Assembly: GCA_028554645.1 (NCBI GenBank)
Contig: JAQOOI010000061.1
Span: 537,766 to 601,765 of the forward strand
From: Omphalotus guepiniiformis
Taxonomy: Eukaryota > Basidiomycota > Agaricomycetes > Agaricales > Omphalotaceae
Direction: 5' to 3'
Length of the DNA stretch: 64,000 nt
Below are positions 52,083-63,060 of the stretch, one piece after another (position 1 is the stretch's first letter; the number at the start of each line of letters is the position of its first letter). A program made the position numbers and the translations under genes. The notes under the pieces are model-generated. The model was not told where the DNA came from and did not search any database. It was given only the letters and a program-made list of their open reading frames with translations.

Positions 52083-53760
52083 TTGGAGCCGTGCACATCG
52101 CGTTACGCAAAGTTTTACATTAGACGTACTTGGAGATACCTGGCTTTTTCATACGAGCTTGCCTGTCAATTCTCCGGGTTGTATTCTTCAAATGACAATT
52201 GCTGCTTACGCTGGGCCTATGTTTCTCCCGTGTCAGTCAGATACAGGGTGGCTCTTGCATTGTATCGCGCGCGCAGAGGTTTTATGCGCAAGACAGATTA
52301 CATTGCTGGCCTAGAGAAGGCTATGACCACTCCGTTTAATCTACCTGAAAAGGCTGACAAGTTACTGGCTGTCATGAGGCGCCGCCAAATGCTCCGCAAA
52401 CCTCTTTCTTATGCAAACTATCAGCTTTTACTTGATTCTTGCGGGCTTTCATCACAAGTAACTTTGTCGTTGGTGTATCAACACAGTGTATATAGTTTTC
52501 GGGTTTTCAGGTCTGTGCTGTCTTTTGGTAGACTCTCGTGGTCTGGCTGGGGCTGTAGCATCCAAACACCTCTCGTTCCATCCCGTGTGACTTCACACAA
52601 CATATATATGGCCTGCAAAGGTCCTTATTTCAACAGATACCCCAGATATAAGTCTCGACTACACCATGCTTTGCGAAGATCCCGTCTGTTCACGGCTTTT
52701 CTCAAGAACGAGATGGGAAAACCAAGCTCTGCTAGTGCTCTGCCTGCAGCTAGCTCATCCTCTTCAAGCAGAACCTCCAGGTCTCGTCTTCGCGGTGGCC
52801 ACGCGAAACTCCTTGTTCCATTTGCTCTGTTCAAAGACAGTGTTGTGGGAGGTGCCGTGGAGGTCTGCCGTGCTTCTAAAGACTACAGCTTTACCTTTAC
52901 AGCGCATGTATCGTCACACAAGTTGGACCAGTATTCTCCTCAGACCAATTTATACGTGAATATAGCCCCGTTGGAGTTGATCCCTTTTCTGACTGTCACC
53001 GACGCGCGCAGAGTGGCGGGTGCACATTCCTTCAAAAAACGAAGAGCGACCCACATTGAAATAACTAATTACTTTGAGTCTCATAAGTGCAGTGAGTCTT
53101 GCGCGTCGGCAGTGACCGTTCTGGGCTTTCGATCGTCAGCGAAGGTCCAGAGACGTAGGACCCGTTTGAAAAAGCTTCAAACTGAGGCCATGGACCCGAA
53201 CGCGTTTCCTTTCCCCCCTGAACCTCTTGATGATTGCCTTGCACAAACTGTCGTAGCTAACGCCTGCAAGAAAATGGAAGCTGGAAACATTGAGGAGGCT
53301 GGGTGTGCTGTGTGTGGTCAGTTGACTCCCCGGGTTGAGTTGTCGAGGCTGAAGGCAGTGAAGGGCCACCTCGACATATTGCGCAAATCCGGTGTCACCC
53401 GCTTGCCTCGCAAGTCAGCAACTGACCCAATCAGAGAATTCACGTCGCCGATCATAGACCGTGCTTGCAGTGAAATCTGTTCAGGGTGTCGCGCCAGTCT
53501 TCGAAACGACACATTACCTGATCTAGCACTGGCGAAGGGACTGTGGCTTGGAGAGGTACCCCCTGAGCTTTCAGGACTTCGCTATATGGAAAGACTTTTA
53601 GTTGCAAAAGTACGTTCCTCCTGCTGTTTTGTCAAGCTCTCCACAGGACGTCGGAAGATGAAGGCCAACATCATAGCTTTTGAATCACCTGTGCCAAAAA
53701 TATACAATGAGCTGCCCCCCCACCCCACGAGCAGACATGGACGGACGTGCTCGCTATTTT
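52083..53760 (+). pseudogene. Helitron protein, N-terminal part with DUF6570
   Basis: Begins with a frame holding RRTWRYLAFSYELACQFSGL, SVRYRVALALYRARRGFMRK and PLSYANYQLLLDSCGL. After a probable intron (about 52,455-52,525 or slightly longer) it resumes with SHNIYMACKGPYFNRYPRYK and LLVPFALFKDSVVGGAVEVC. A cysteine-rich segment (CAVCGQLTPRVEL, CSEICSGCRASL) leads into the DUF6570 signature LALAKGLWLGEVPPELSGLR, YMERLLVAKVRSSCCFVKLS, NIIAFESPVPKIYNELPP. DUF6570 sits just N-terminal to the Rep domain in agaric Helitrons. A frameshift at about 53,735-53,750 separates it from the next part (LAILFTGPVKPTEADFKRTP). Confidence 0.8.
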
Positions 53761-55960
53761 GTTCACTGGTCCTGTGAAACCCACTGAGGCAGATTTCAAG
53801 CGCACCCCGTTCCTGGTAAGACGAAACGAGATTAAACGTGCTTTACAATGGCTAATACTAAATCATTCAGATTACGCCGACGTAGTTATATCAGATGCTA
53901 ATTTGGCTCAATACGACGAGAGCGCGCCTCCGTGTTCCGTTGAATGGAAACAAATGGACACAAACAAGACTCCTGAGGGTACAAGCGTGCACGATATGGA
54001 GGAGGAAGATGGGGTTGAGTCTGGCCAATGTTCCTTTTCTGTTCATGGTCTCACAGGCGAGGACATGAACGGACGGGGTTATACAGTGGCTCAGCTTAAG
54101 GCCAAAGCATTTCAACACTTCGATAACGGCGGTAAAGTTTTGGCTGTGGGCCATGCTCAACAACCGCTTTCGCTCTGGAATAACCCTCGGTTATACCCGA
54201 AAATGTTTCCTTGGTTGTTTCCTTATGGTCTAGGTGGTTTAGGGACCGCACACCTCTCCACGCAAGCACACGCTAAGTATCTGCTTATGTATCATGATAA
54301 GCGCTTTCAGACAGACATACACTTCCCTTTTGTCGTCTTCAGTCACCTCCAAATGAAAAAAATCCAGTGACAGCGGTTGGCTATTAGCTAATAAATCGGC
54401 TTTCAGTAGTATTGCAGATCGTCTTCTCAATCTGAATCTTTCCGTGCTATCGTCTCTTGCCAAACGGTTAGCTGACGGTGAAGTCGTGAAAGACCGCACC
54501 TCCGACGAGGAAGCATGTTATAAAATGCTCACTGACCTTGATCATATTGCCAAGGAGGTGGATGGCTCTACTACGTCAAAAAAATACATGCGTCAAGAGA
54601 TATGGTCCCTTATAGCCCACAAAGGTGCTCCTTCCTGGTACATAACCCTCTCTCCTGCTGATGAGCGTCACCCGATCTGCATATATTGGGCTGGTTCTGA
54701 CATACCCTTTCGCCCTGAATTGTCAATTGAAATGATGAACGTATCAGGCGGGTTTGCGCAAATCCAGTAGCGGCTGCGAGATTCTTCCATTTCATGGTCG
54801 AGACGTTCATCACGGATGTTTTGGGCATGGACAGCAGTCAACGAGGTATCTACGGCGATCATAACGCTCACTACGGCACCGTGGAACAACAAGGCAGGCT
54901 TACTCTTCACCTGCATCTCATGCTCTGGCTCAAAAACTCGGTTAATCCACAAGTGGATGAGGGATCGCATTCTGGATCCTGCGTCAGACTGGCAGACAAA
55001 AATTGTTCAATGGTTAGAGAGTGTCCATTGCGGGGAATATTTGAACGGTACCCACGCTGAGGTCACCGAGAGAGTCGCTAAGGCGCAGTCATCAGCTGTT
55101 TACCGTAGTCCGGTTGAAACCTTGCCCGTGCCCGCCTCCTGCTCGGTGTAGAGCACACGACCCGCCACGACCCGCAGAGTGTGATGTATGTGGAGCTAAT
55201 TCTAAGTGGTCAGAAGAGTTTGGAGACACTGTTGATGATCTGATCAGTCGATCGAACGTGCACAATTGCCAACGAAACCTCCGCAAAGACGGGTCTACGA
55301 AACTCAATCATCTCTACAAAGGTTGTAAGGACAACAAGTGGGGCAGGTGTAAGGCCCGTTTTCCTCGAGCTCTGTACGAGAAGACGCTAGTAGATCCCGA
55401 TACGGGTGGTATCTATATGAAGAAAGGTGAGCCGTGGCTCAATATGTTCACGCCTGTGTTGACTTAATCTTTTCCGGTGCAACACAGATGTTACGAATCT
55501 CACTTCAGGTACTGCCAATTAAAGCAGTTGTTTTTGTATGTCTCAGACTACATAACGAAGGCATCGCTCAAGACCACACGTGGTGTTCGACTGCATAAGG
55601 ACTATATTTTCTAAAAACCTGGAGTTGGTTTCCGGGAATATCTCAAGCCACGAAAAAAGCTAGGCGGTTGATGACGAAAGTGGTCAATCTGCTGACCACA
55701 AAAATGGAGATGGGCGCACCAATGGTGTGTTTATATCTTTTAGGAAATCCCGATCATTACACTGATCATGTATTTAGGCCCTTTTTCTGGAGCAATTTTG
55801 TTACGGAAGCGAGGCAGTTTTGGCACGCAAAAGATCCCACTGAACCGGAGCAAAAGGTTGCGTTGCTCAAACAAGAAGGTCGTCTTGTTGCCTTTTCACC
55901 GGTTGATGACTATGTGCACAGGCCAATTGAGTTGGAGGACATGTCTCTTTACGATTAATG
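53747..55960 (+). pseudogene. Helitron Rep (HUH endonuclease) part, broken
   Basis: RLYPKMFPWLFPYGLGGLGT opens the Helitron_like_N domain, followed by KYLLMYHDKRFQTDIHFPFV, IAHKGAPSWYITLSPADERH and, after a one-base shift near 54,768, ARFFHFMVETFITDVLG and GRLTLHLHLMLWL. HLH within the last block is the metal-binding HUH motif. YVSDYITKASLKTTRG near 55,540 corresponds to the tyrosine region used for nicking and strand transfer. Breaks seen: frameshift at about 54,768; frame change at about 54,955-54,965; another near 55,110-55,160; stops at about 55,466, 55,612 and 55,956. A possible intron at 54,367-54,405 is normal. Such damage rules out a working Rep from this copy. Confidence 0.82.
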
Positions 55961-56026
55961 TGAGACGGTGCACCAGAGTAACTTTATCCAGAGCAAAGCT
56001 CAAGAGTTAAGTCAGTTCCCGTATCT

Positions 56027-58513
56027 GTGGTAGACGAAGATGACCTGAGTCACACCGATTCCGATGTTGCAGACGACCGTCCCGAGCCTTCACACCTGTT
56101 ACTACTGCGCAAATCTTGTAGTCGTTTCTGCCGCTCACATCCTTTGTACAAATCGCATGCCGTAGAGGTTCATCAAGAGAACGACAAGGTTGTAGTCAAT
56201 TTTGTAGGAGCCACATTACCGCGCCGAGACAAAGGCGATCGTGAATATTATTGTTCGACCATGCTTGCGCTTTTCAAGCCTTGGCGGTCAGGCAAACATC
56301 TGAAGTCACCTGAATCCAATTGGAGTGCGGCTTTCCATGAGTATGATTTTTCCAAACGTGATCTGGCGTTAATGGATAACTTCAACGTGCGGTACGAATG
56401 CTTGGATGCAAGAGACGACTATCGTACGCAACTCAAATCAGGCACAGCTGTAACTTCGTCGTGGGGCATCGTTGACGAAGAATGGCTGGAATCGAACGAG
56501 AACGGTGATAGCGCCGACCCCTTTGTACATCCGACTGCGGAGGTAGTTGACCAAAGCACCTTCGATATCCAGGATTTCCCTGCGTTGGATGTTTCCGTAG
56601 ACGGTAGCGATTCAGAGCAGGCGCTGGGCAAATTATTCTGCTCTCGTGTAAAGCAAAAGGAAAGTGTACGTCGCTTATTGACCGCACTCGGGTGGACTAC
56701 GCCTGCTTCAAACGTCACTGTGCCCAGGAGTTTGAATCGTCCAGGACCGTCAAGGACAGTACCGGTACAGAGTGGAGAAAATTAGTGCTCAAAGCACGTG
56801 AAGAAGTGCTCAAGGAAAAAAGTGGCCCAGGCGTTGCCCCGTCTGTGGTCGGGCCCGGCAACAATACGGTTTCGTCGACCTTCACCGATGAAGTAAAGAT
56901 AATTGACAAATCTTATTTGGAGCGCAAGTTCCATGCAGGTGATTATCAGCAGCTTATTGATGACAGCTCGGAGTTATTTAGCTTGAATGAAGAACAGGAG
57001 CGCGCGTTTCGAATTGTGGCCAACCACGCTTCGAGTCCTTATACGGGGCAGCTTAAAATGTACCTTGGTGGAATGGGTGGTACTGGTAAGTCCCAGGTTA
57101 TAAAGGCGTTGACACATTACTTCGCGCTTAGGCAGGAAACCCACAGGTTTTTAGTAGTTGCGCCAACGGGAAGTGGCAGCTTCTTTACTGGGAGGATCTA
57201 CCTATCATTCTGTCCTGAGTATCTCGGAGTATACAGCTAAAAACACCCTGCCGCAAGTTCGCGAACGTCTGCAAGGCGTGGATTATATATTCATTGACGA
57301 AGTGTCCATGGTGTCTGCATTTGAATTATATCAGATCAGCAAAACGCCTAGCTCAGGCACATCTGCAAAGAAGGGACAGCTTTCGGAGGCATGAATATGC
57401 TTGTTGCAGGGGATTTCGCACAGCTTCCTCCTGTGATGGGAGGCGAAACGGGGGCCTTGTACAGTGATCTGATAGGTCGGAGTGGGAATGTGCTGAGGAA
57501 ACAGGAGGAGGCCATTGGAAAGGCACTGTGGCATGAATTCAATACTGTGGTGATTCTCCGCAAAAACATGCGATGTACCGGCCTCACAGAGGATGACATT
57601 AGATTTCGCACTGCGTTAGAGAATATGAGATATAAAAAATGTACACCAGCTGACATATCGTTTCTCAACTCTCGAGTGTCAAACACTTTTAGTTTAGACA
57701 GTTGTCCATCCATCGTGTCCAAAGACTTCAGAGATGTGCCTATTATTACTGCACGAAATGCACACAAGGACGAGATCAATCGCTTGGGTTCGCTTAGGTT
57801 CGCCGCTGAAACGGGACAGAAGCTAACTGACTTTTATTCCGAAGATGTCCATCAAGCCGGTCAAGGACGTTGGCGACGCTGCCTCCAAAATAGGCCAGAA
57901 ACGGCAACGACATCCTAAAGAGATGTCAGATTATTTGCAACAGCTCCTTTGGTGCCAGCCGGACAGTGCGTCTGATGACAATCTTTCTGCAAAACTGTCT
58001 CTTTGTTTAGACATGCCGGTGATGATCAGAACTAACCTAGCAACAGAAACTATGCATAACCAAAGGTCAGGAGGGTACAGTGTACGGATGGCAGGCCAGA
58101 AAGGGCGCTCGTGGTCAGACTGTTCTAGATACAATTGTTTGTGAAACTGACTAATCCCCCGAAACAGATAACAATCGAAGGTTTACCCCCCAACGTTGTT
58201 CCTTTATCTCCAACGACCAATTCAATGTGGGTCTCCTTACCAGACGACTCAGCCGTGCCATGTAGGAAGAACCCAAGTCGAAGTGTTGCCGTGTTTTGCG
58301 ATGACAGACTACGCGTCACAGGGGAAAACAAGAGCTTTCAACCCGGTAGATCTGTTTTACTGCAAGAACTTTCACGGCTACTACACGGCGCTTTCACGTA
58401 GCGCAACAGCAGTTGGCACTCTCATTCTACAGAGTTTCCACCCGGATAAACTTGTAGGTGGTGCTTCAAGAGCACTTCGGAGAGAGTACAAGAGAACTGG
58501 AACTGTTGGATGA
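56027..58513 (+). pseudogene. Helitron PIF1-type helicase part, broken
   Basis: Linker with NFVGATLPRRDKGDREYYCS and LFKPWRSGKHLKSPESNWSA, then SuperFamily-1B helicase motifs: Walker A GGMGGTGKSQ (about 57,070), Walker B YIFIDEVSMVS (about 57,288), motif III MLVAGDFAQLPPV (about 57,397), RKNMRC in motif IV, FAMTDYASQGKTRAFNP (about 58,290) and YTALSRS (about 58,380). Frameshifts occur near 56,785, 57,170-57,185 (losing part of the segment after VVAPTGS), 57,385, 57,840, 58,120 and after 58,513. Homology continues to about 58,680. PIF1 helicases unwind the displaced strand in rolling-circle transposition. Confidence 0.85.
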
Positions 58514-58859
58514 TATTACTAGATTAAGATTTGAATGTAAGTTGCATAAAAGTGTTGTGGCTGAACGTCGGAATGCTCTTATAAAAAGCGTTTCGGACCT
58601 GGAAGGGGGTCACGTATGTTCCGCAAGGTATACACAGTGCACTGAAGTGGTCAAAAAAGGATCCACTGACTGAATTGGACGTGGAGGAACTCGATTGGGA
58701 AGTTGTTTAAAGCTGATTCAAAGCCAAAAAATCCTAACTCGTTAAACCCTCTACTTTGCTTCTAGGTTTGAAAGCTGCAGAGGGCAGCGTTCCCCTACCA
58801 AGACCCCTTCCTCAAATAGCACGTTGTCAAGGAACAAATGGTCCTGACTGTCCCGAAAC

Positions 58860-59420
58860 ACAACAGAACAACCCTTGTTTCATCTTCATTCAAAACCACA
58901 TTCCTCTAAACAAAACATCACTTCACACATCAAACAAACATCCCACCCATCATCAAACATCAACACAAACAATTCACTACCAATCCACAAGAGACCAATC
59001 ATCAAAAAACATTGCCAACAACCACACAATCACCACCATCCTTCCACCGCAATCCACCCCATCTTCCACGATTCAACCACACAATAGTTCGAAAAAACAC
59101 ATCCAAAACAAAAAAAACAAAAAATACATCAAACATCACAACAACATCTTCCGATCTTCCAAATCAATCTCTTCATACCGCATTCATCACATACCCCCAT
59201 CACATTCAAACGACAAACACAAAAATCCACCATCTTCCTTCATCACATCAAAACACAATTACAACCCTCCAACTCCACATCACACAAAATCACACTCAAA
59301 ACGAAGCTTCCATCCACTCAACACATCTTCACATCTTCCCAATCAAACAAATCCACAATCATTCACAATCATCACAGACCAAACATACCACCCTTGTCCA
59401 AAAACATACCAAGTGCTTGT
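58860..59420. other. A/C-rich segment almost devoid of G on the plus strand
   Basis: Over more than 500 bases the plus strand is built mainly from 'caaaca', 'catcac', 'ccatc' and 'aacaaa' words, with G very rare. The long open frames across it result from this composition, not from coding. Sequence on both sides has ordinary composition. It begins within 200 bp of the end of the Helitron helicase homology. Confidence 0.85.
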
Positions 59421-60540
59421 CTCTTCCGTTGTCGCCGACACTAAAAACTCCAACAGTTGCTACAGTCCTCCTTCAAGGGAACTGCAGTTCTGAGGAAGTG
59501 CTCTTCAATAGCCACAGTGCATCCAAAGAAGAACAAATCTCTTGCACGCGCTTTTTCAAATAAGATTGGAACGCCTTCTTGGAGCGACAACAGCTGTGGC
59601 CTATGAATGTAGCTATTTAACGGGTCCTTTACCTCGTTGTGGGGCCTCAGAATTTCCTGATAGATTGGGTACGCAAGCTTTAGATCGTATATAACAACGA
59701 TTATCTACCTGTGAACTGTCCCCTGTTGTTTGAGCAATGTAGGAACCAAGACAGCTCAATCTAGAGGAAGCTGAGAGACCGCTATGCGCTGTCAGGATTC
59801 TTTCAACAGCCGACCGACAAATCGGCTATGACTTCCGATTCGGGTGCAATGGGCATCATTACCTTTAATAATGGACAAGGCTCCTTACCTCTGATCAAAG
59901 TCAGTCTGTGTGATAGTTTTGAAACTGTCTGTGGTTAACGGTCATTCCCCAAAGAAAAAAAAAAACCCAAAAAAAAACCCCCAAAAAAAGCCCACAACAG
60001 ACGAGGTTCCGCCTTTTTTTATCAGAATTTGCGCCGTTTTCGAAAGATCAACCGCAATACTGCGAAATCCGTTGTCAGAATGGCTTACCCCTTAGGAGCA
60101 CGAAACTGCAAGGCTCGTTTGTTCAATATGCCACTTCAGGTATCGTTTTGACAAGCAATCTTTACAACATCGATCCACATATAATTTCATGTCATTTTTG
60201 AACCGTCTAGTGTGGCTGATCGTGATTTTCTATATTGATCAACAGTAATTCTCCCCATTAGCGGAATACCATGTTTCTACGAACCTTCGAGGTGTTGTCT
60301 ATCTAGGGGATCAACATTAATATTTGTCGAGTGGTTGAACCTAATGGTTCCCGTGTGGAATCATGATGAAGTGGGACCTAACGGGCATCAGTTACTGTAC
60401 GCTGGGGCGGCTTACAAACAATCGCAGTCTCAACCTGCAGAAAATGCAAAGGAAATTTTGCGTAACGGTGCAATATATGTTCGTTCGCGTTGCATGGTGG
60501 ACGACAGAGACTGAACCGACCTTATGCTAATTACAGGGAG
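59421..60540. other. no gene recognised
   Basis: Contains a short A/C homopolymer block at 59,950-60,000 (runs of A separated by ccc). Otherwise unremarkable sequence between the G-poor segment and the satellite. Confidence 0.45.
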
Positions 60541-62240
60541 TAATAGAACGTTTCGAAAGGTCCCGACGATTCGACTTCTCGAACTTCCCTTGACGTAGCG
60601 TCATTTCAATGCGAATGTGACGTTTTCTTCGAAACGTCCTGACGAGACGACTCCACAAAGAACGTCCCTCGACTTTCCCTCATTTCGACGCGAATCAACG
60701 TTTCGAGAGGTCGCGACGATTCGACCCCACCGAACGTTTCAACGCGAATCGACGTTTCGAAGAGTGGGACCCGACGATAAGTTCACTCTACGCAAACGTC
60801 CCTCGACGTTCCGTCGAAAATTTCAACGCGAATCGACGTTTCGAGACGTCGCAGGTGACAATTCGACCCCACCGAACGTTCCGTCGTTTCAACGCGAATC
60901 GACGTTTCGATACGTGCCCACTGTTCGACTCCAACGAACGGCCCTCGACGTTCCGTCGTTTCAACGCGAATCGACGTTTCGATACGTCCCCACGGTTCGA
61001 CGCCAACGAACGTCCCTCGACGTTCCGTCGTTTCGACGCAAATCAATATTTCCAGGCGATCGCGACGATTCGACCCCCCCGAACGTTCCGTCGTTTCGAC
61101 GCGAATCGACGATTCGAAGAGTCCCGACGATTTCACTCTACCAAACGTCCCTCGACGTTCCGTCGTTTCAACGCGAAATCGACGTTTCGAGACTTCGCTA
61201 CAATTCGACCCCACCGAAACGTTCCGTCGTTTCAACGCGAATCGACGTTTCGATACGTGCCCACTGTTCGACTCCACCGAACGTCCCTCCCACGTAGCGT
61301 CGTTTCAACGAGAATGGATATTTCGAGACGTCCCGACGATTCGACACACCGAAACGTCCCTCCACGTAGCGTCGTTTCAACGCGGGCAGAAGACGTCCCG
61401 ACGATTCGGGACATCCCGAACCCGTCCCTCCCAAGTAGCCGTTTTCGATTGCGGAATCGACCTTTCGATACGTGCCCACTGATTCGACATCCAACGAAAC
61501 GTCCCTCGACGTTCCGTACCTCCTGTTTCACACGACGCGAATCGACGTTTCGATCCGTCCCCACTGGGGTTCGAAGCTCCAACGACACGTCCCTCGACGT
61601 TCCGTCGTTTCGACGCGAATCGACTGATTCGAGGACGTCCGCGACGATTCGAAACCCCCCACCCGAAACGTCCATCAACGTAGCGTCGAATTTCGAACCA
61701 TACGGAATCGAAGTTCGACGTTTCGAAGACGTCCCGACGATTACGACTCCACCAAACGTCCCCTCCGAACGTTCCCTCGTTTCCCAAAGCGAAACATCAA
61801 CGTTTCTGAGACGTCTGCGACGATTCGGACCCCCCAACCGAACGTTTTCAAAACAAACGTCGTTTCAAACGCGTTTTTCGACGTTTCGATACGTGCCCAC
61901 TGTTCGACTCCAAACGAACGTCCCTCGGACCGTTCCGCTCGTTTTTCCAAACGCGAATCCGAACGTTTCGAGAAGGCGTTCGCGACGATTCGACCCACCG
62001 AAAACGTTCCGTCGTTTCGAATCGCCTGAATCGACGTTTCGAACGTCGTCGGCGACAATTCGACCCCACCGAACGTCCCTCGACGTCCGTCGTTTTCAAA
62101 CGCGGAATCGACGATTCGAACGATTGCACTCTATCAAACGTCCCTTGACGTTCGGGGCGTTTTCACACGCGAAATTTACCAACAACGTTTCTGAGTCGTT
62201 CCCGACGTTTTCTTCTACGCGTATTCCCATACGTTTGCTC
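60540..62240. repeat. degenerate satellite, unit about 62-73 bp, CpG-rich
   Basis: Repeated unit containing 'cgttccgtcgtttcaacgcg' followed by 'aatcgacgtttcgatacgt', a variable 'cccactgttcgac' or 'gcgacgattcgacc' part, then 'ccaacgaacgtccctcga'. Successive 'cgttccgtcg' occurrences at about 60,878, 60,949, 61,021, 61,084 and 61,157 give spacings of 71, 72, 63 and 73 bp. I estimate two dozen copies. 'tcgac', 'ttcga' and 'acgt' are very frequent, so CpG is abundant. Open frames of up to 540 codons arise because the unit has few stops; they are not genes. Copies right of about 61,380 carry many one- and two-base insertions. Confidence 0.92.
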
Positions 62241-62449
62241 AAAGCGGCCCTTCGTTTCAAACGATGTCGTCTCCCGGGACGCTCTTGGCTGGGGTTTGAA
62301 CCGACACTTTGGTGGGCAGTCCCGGGCCAGTTAAAACTTTTTTTTTTTTGGCACTTGCCGCCCCTCCACTTTTTTTCTGGGTTGGATCATTCTCCCTCAG
62401 AAACACCCATCGCTCAAAACTGCCACCTGTTGTGCTCGACCCATCACAT

Positions 62450-62830
62450 CTCTATTGACAGGAATATACCTTGGTAATGTGCTTTTTCCAGTGATCAAGA
62501 TAAACTGTCTTCAAAACCTTCCTCCTCTATCCTCTCTAGCTTGCACCTCCCTCAAGCAGGTATCCTTCCTTAGTGCACTCCATGAAAGATATTACACGGA
62601 TGGGCTTTCCAGTGATAGTTTAGGACTGCTAAAAACTCCTCTTCATCTCTAGCTTCACCTCCTCAAGCAGGATCTCTATTTCACCACTCCATTGAAAGAT
62701 ATACCTGTTATGTGCTTTTCACAGTGATAGTTAATGTGTGAATCTCCCTTCTCCCCCCCTCCCTCACATCCTCTATAGCTTCACCTCCTCAAGCAGTACT
62801 CTTATTCAACTCCATCCTTTCACATCACAC
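62450..62830. repeat. three imperfect ~120-bp tandem repeats
   Basis: The words 'ctctagcttcacctcctcaa' plus 'gcagg', 'ccattgaaagatata' and 'tgtgcttttccagtgatag' recur in the same order around 62,460-62,560, 62,570-62,680 and 62,690-62,800, with variable pyrimidine-rich spacers. Confidence 0.75.
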
Positions 62831-62929
62831 TTTTTCTTGTGAACACACCAGCCCCCCTACACCCCTCCAACAACTCAACCTAAGCCAGTATGTTGCCCTT
62901 TGACTGCTGATCTCTACCACCTCCCCACT

Positions 62930-63060
62930 GAGTTCTACACCCTCCCATGACCTCCCCATCATGCCTATCCCCATATGAGTTCTACACCCTCCCATGCCCT
63001 TCCCATGCTCACTCCCCCCACTGATTCTACACCCTCCCATGCCCTTCCCCATTCGACCTC
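62930..63060. repeat. three short tandem repeats of about 50-60 bp
   Basis: 'gttctacaccctcccatg' followed by 'cccttcccat' or a variant occurs three times in a row (about 62,931, 62,980 and 63,025). Confidence 0.8.

Larger units (their letters stand above)
52083..58680 (+). mobile_element. decayed autonomous Helitron
   Basis: The plus strand encodes, in order, a DUF6570 region, a Helitron-type HUH Rep domain and a PIF1-family helicase, as in the single RepHel protein of fungal Helitrons. The coding sequence is interrupted by several frameshifts and stops (listed in the component entries). Termini (5' TC, 3' CTRR with a hairpin) could not be placed, so the true element is probably longer. Genes A-D on the left and the low-complexity DNA on the right might be part of it, but nothing in the sequence proves that. 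Confidence 0.85.

Noticed and set aside
58756..59563. Overlapping frames of 183-245 codons
   Set aside because: They are open because the segment almost lacks G, which removes TAG and TGA stops; residue content is Asn/His/Ser/Thr/Pro-only low complexity.
60301..60540. Helitron 3' end (hairpin plus CTRR)
   Set aside because: Several CTAG/CTAA words are present but none has a clear stem-loop just before it, so I do not place the terminus.
60617..62477. Frames of 226 and 540 codons, and several on the opposite strand
   Set aside because: All are translations of the ~70-bp satellite; several frames are open at once and the 'proteins' are the same short repeat.
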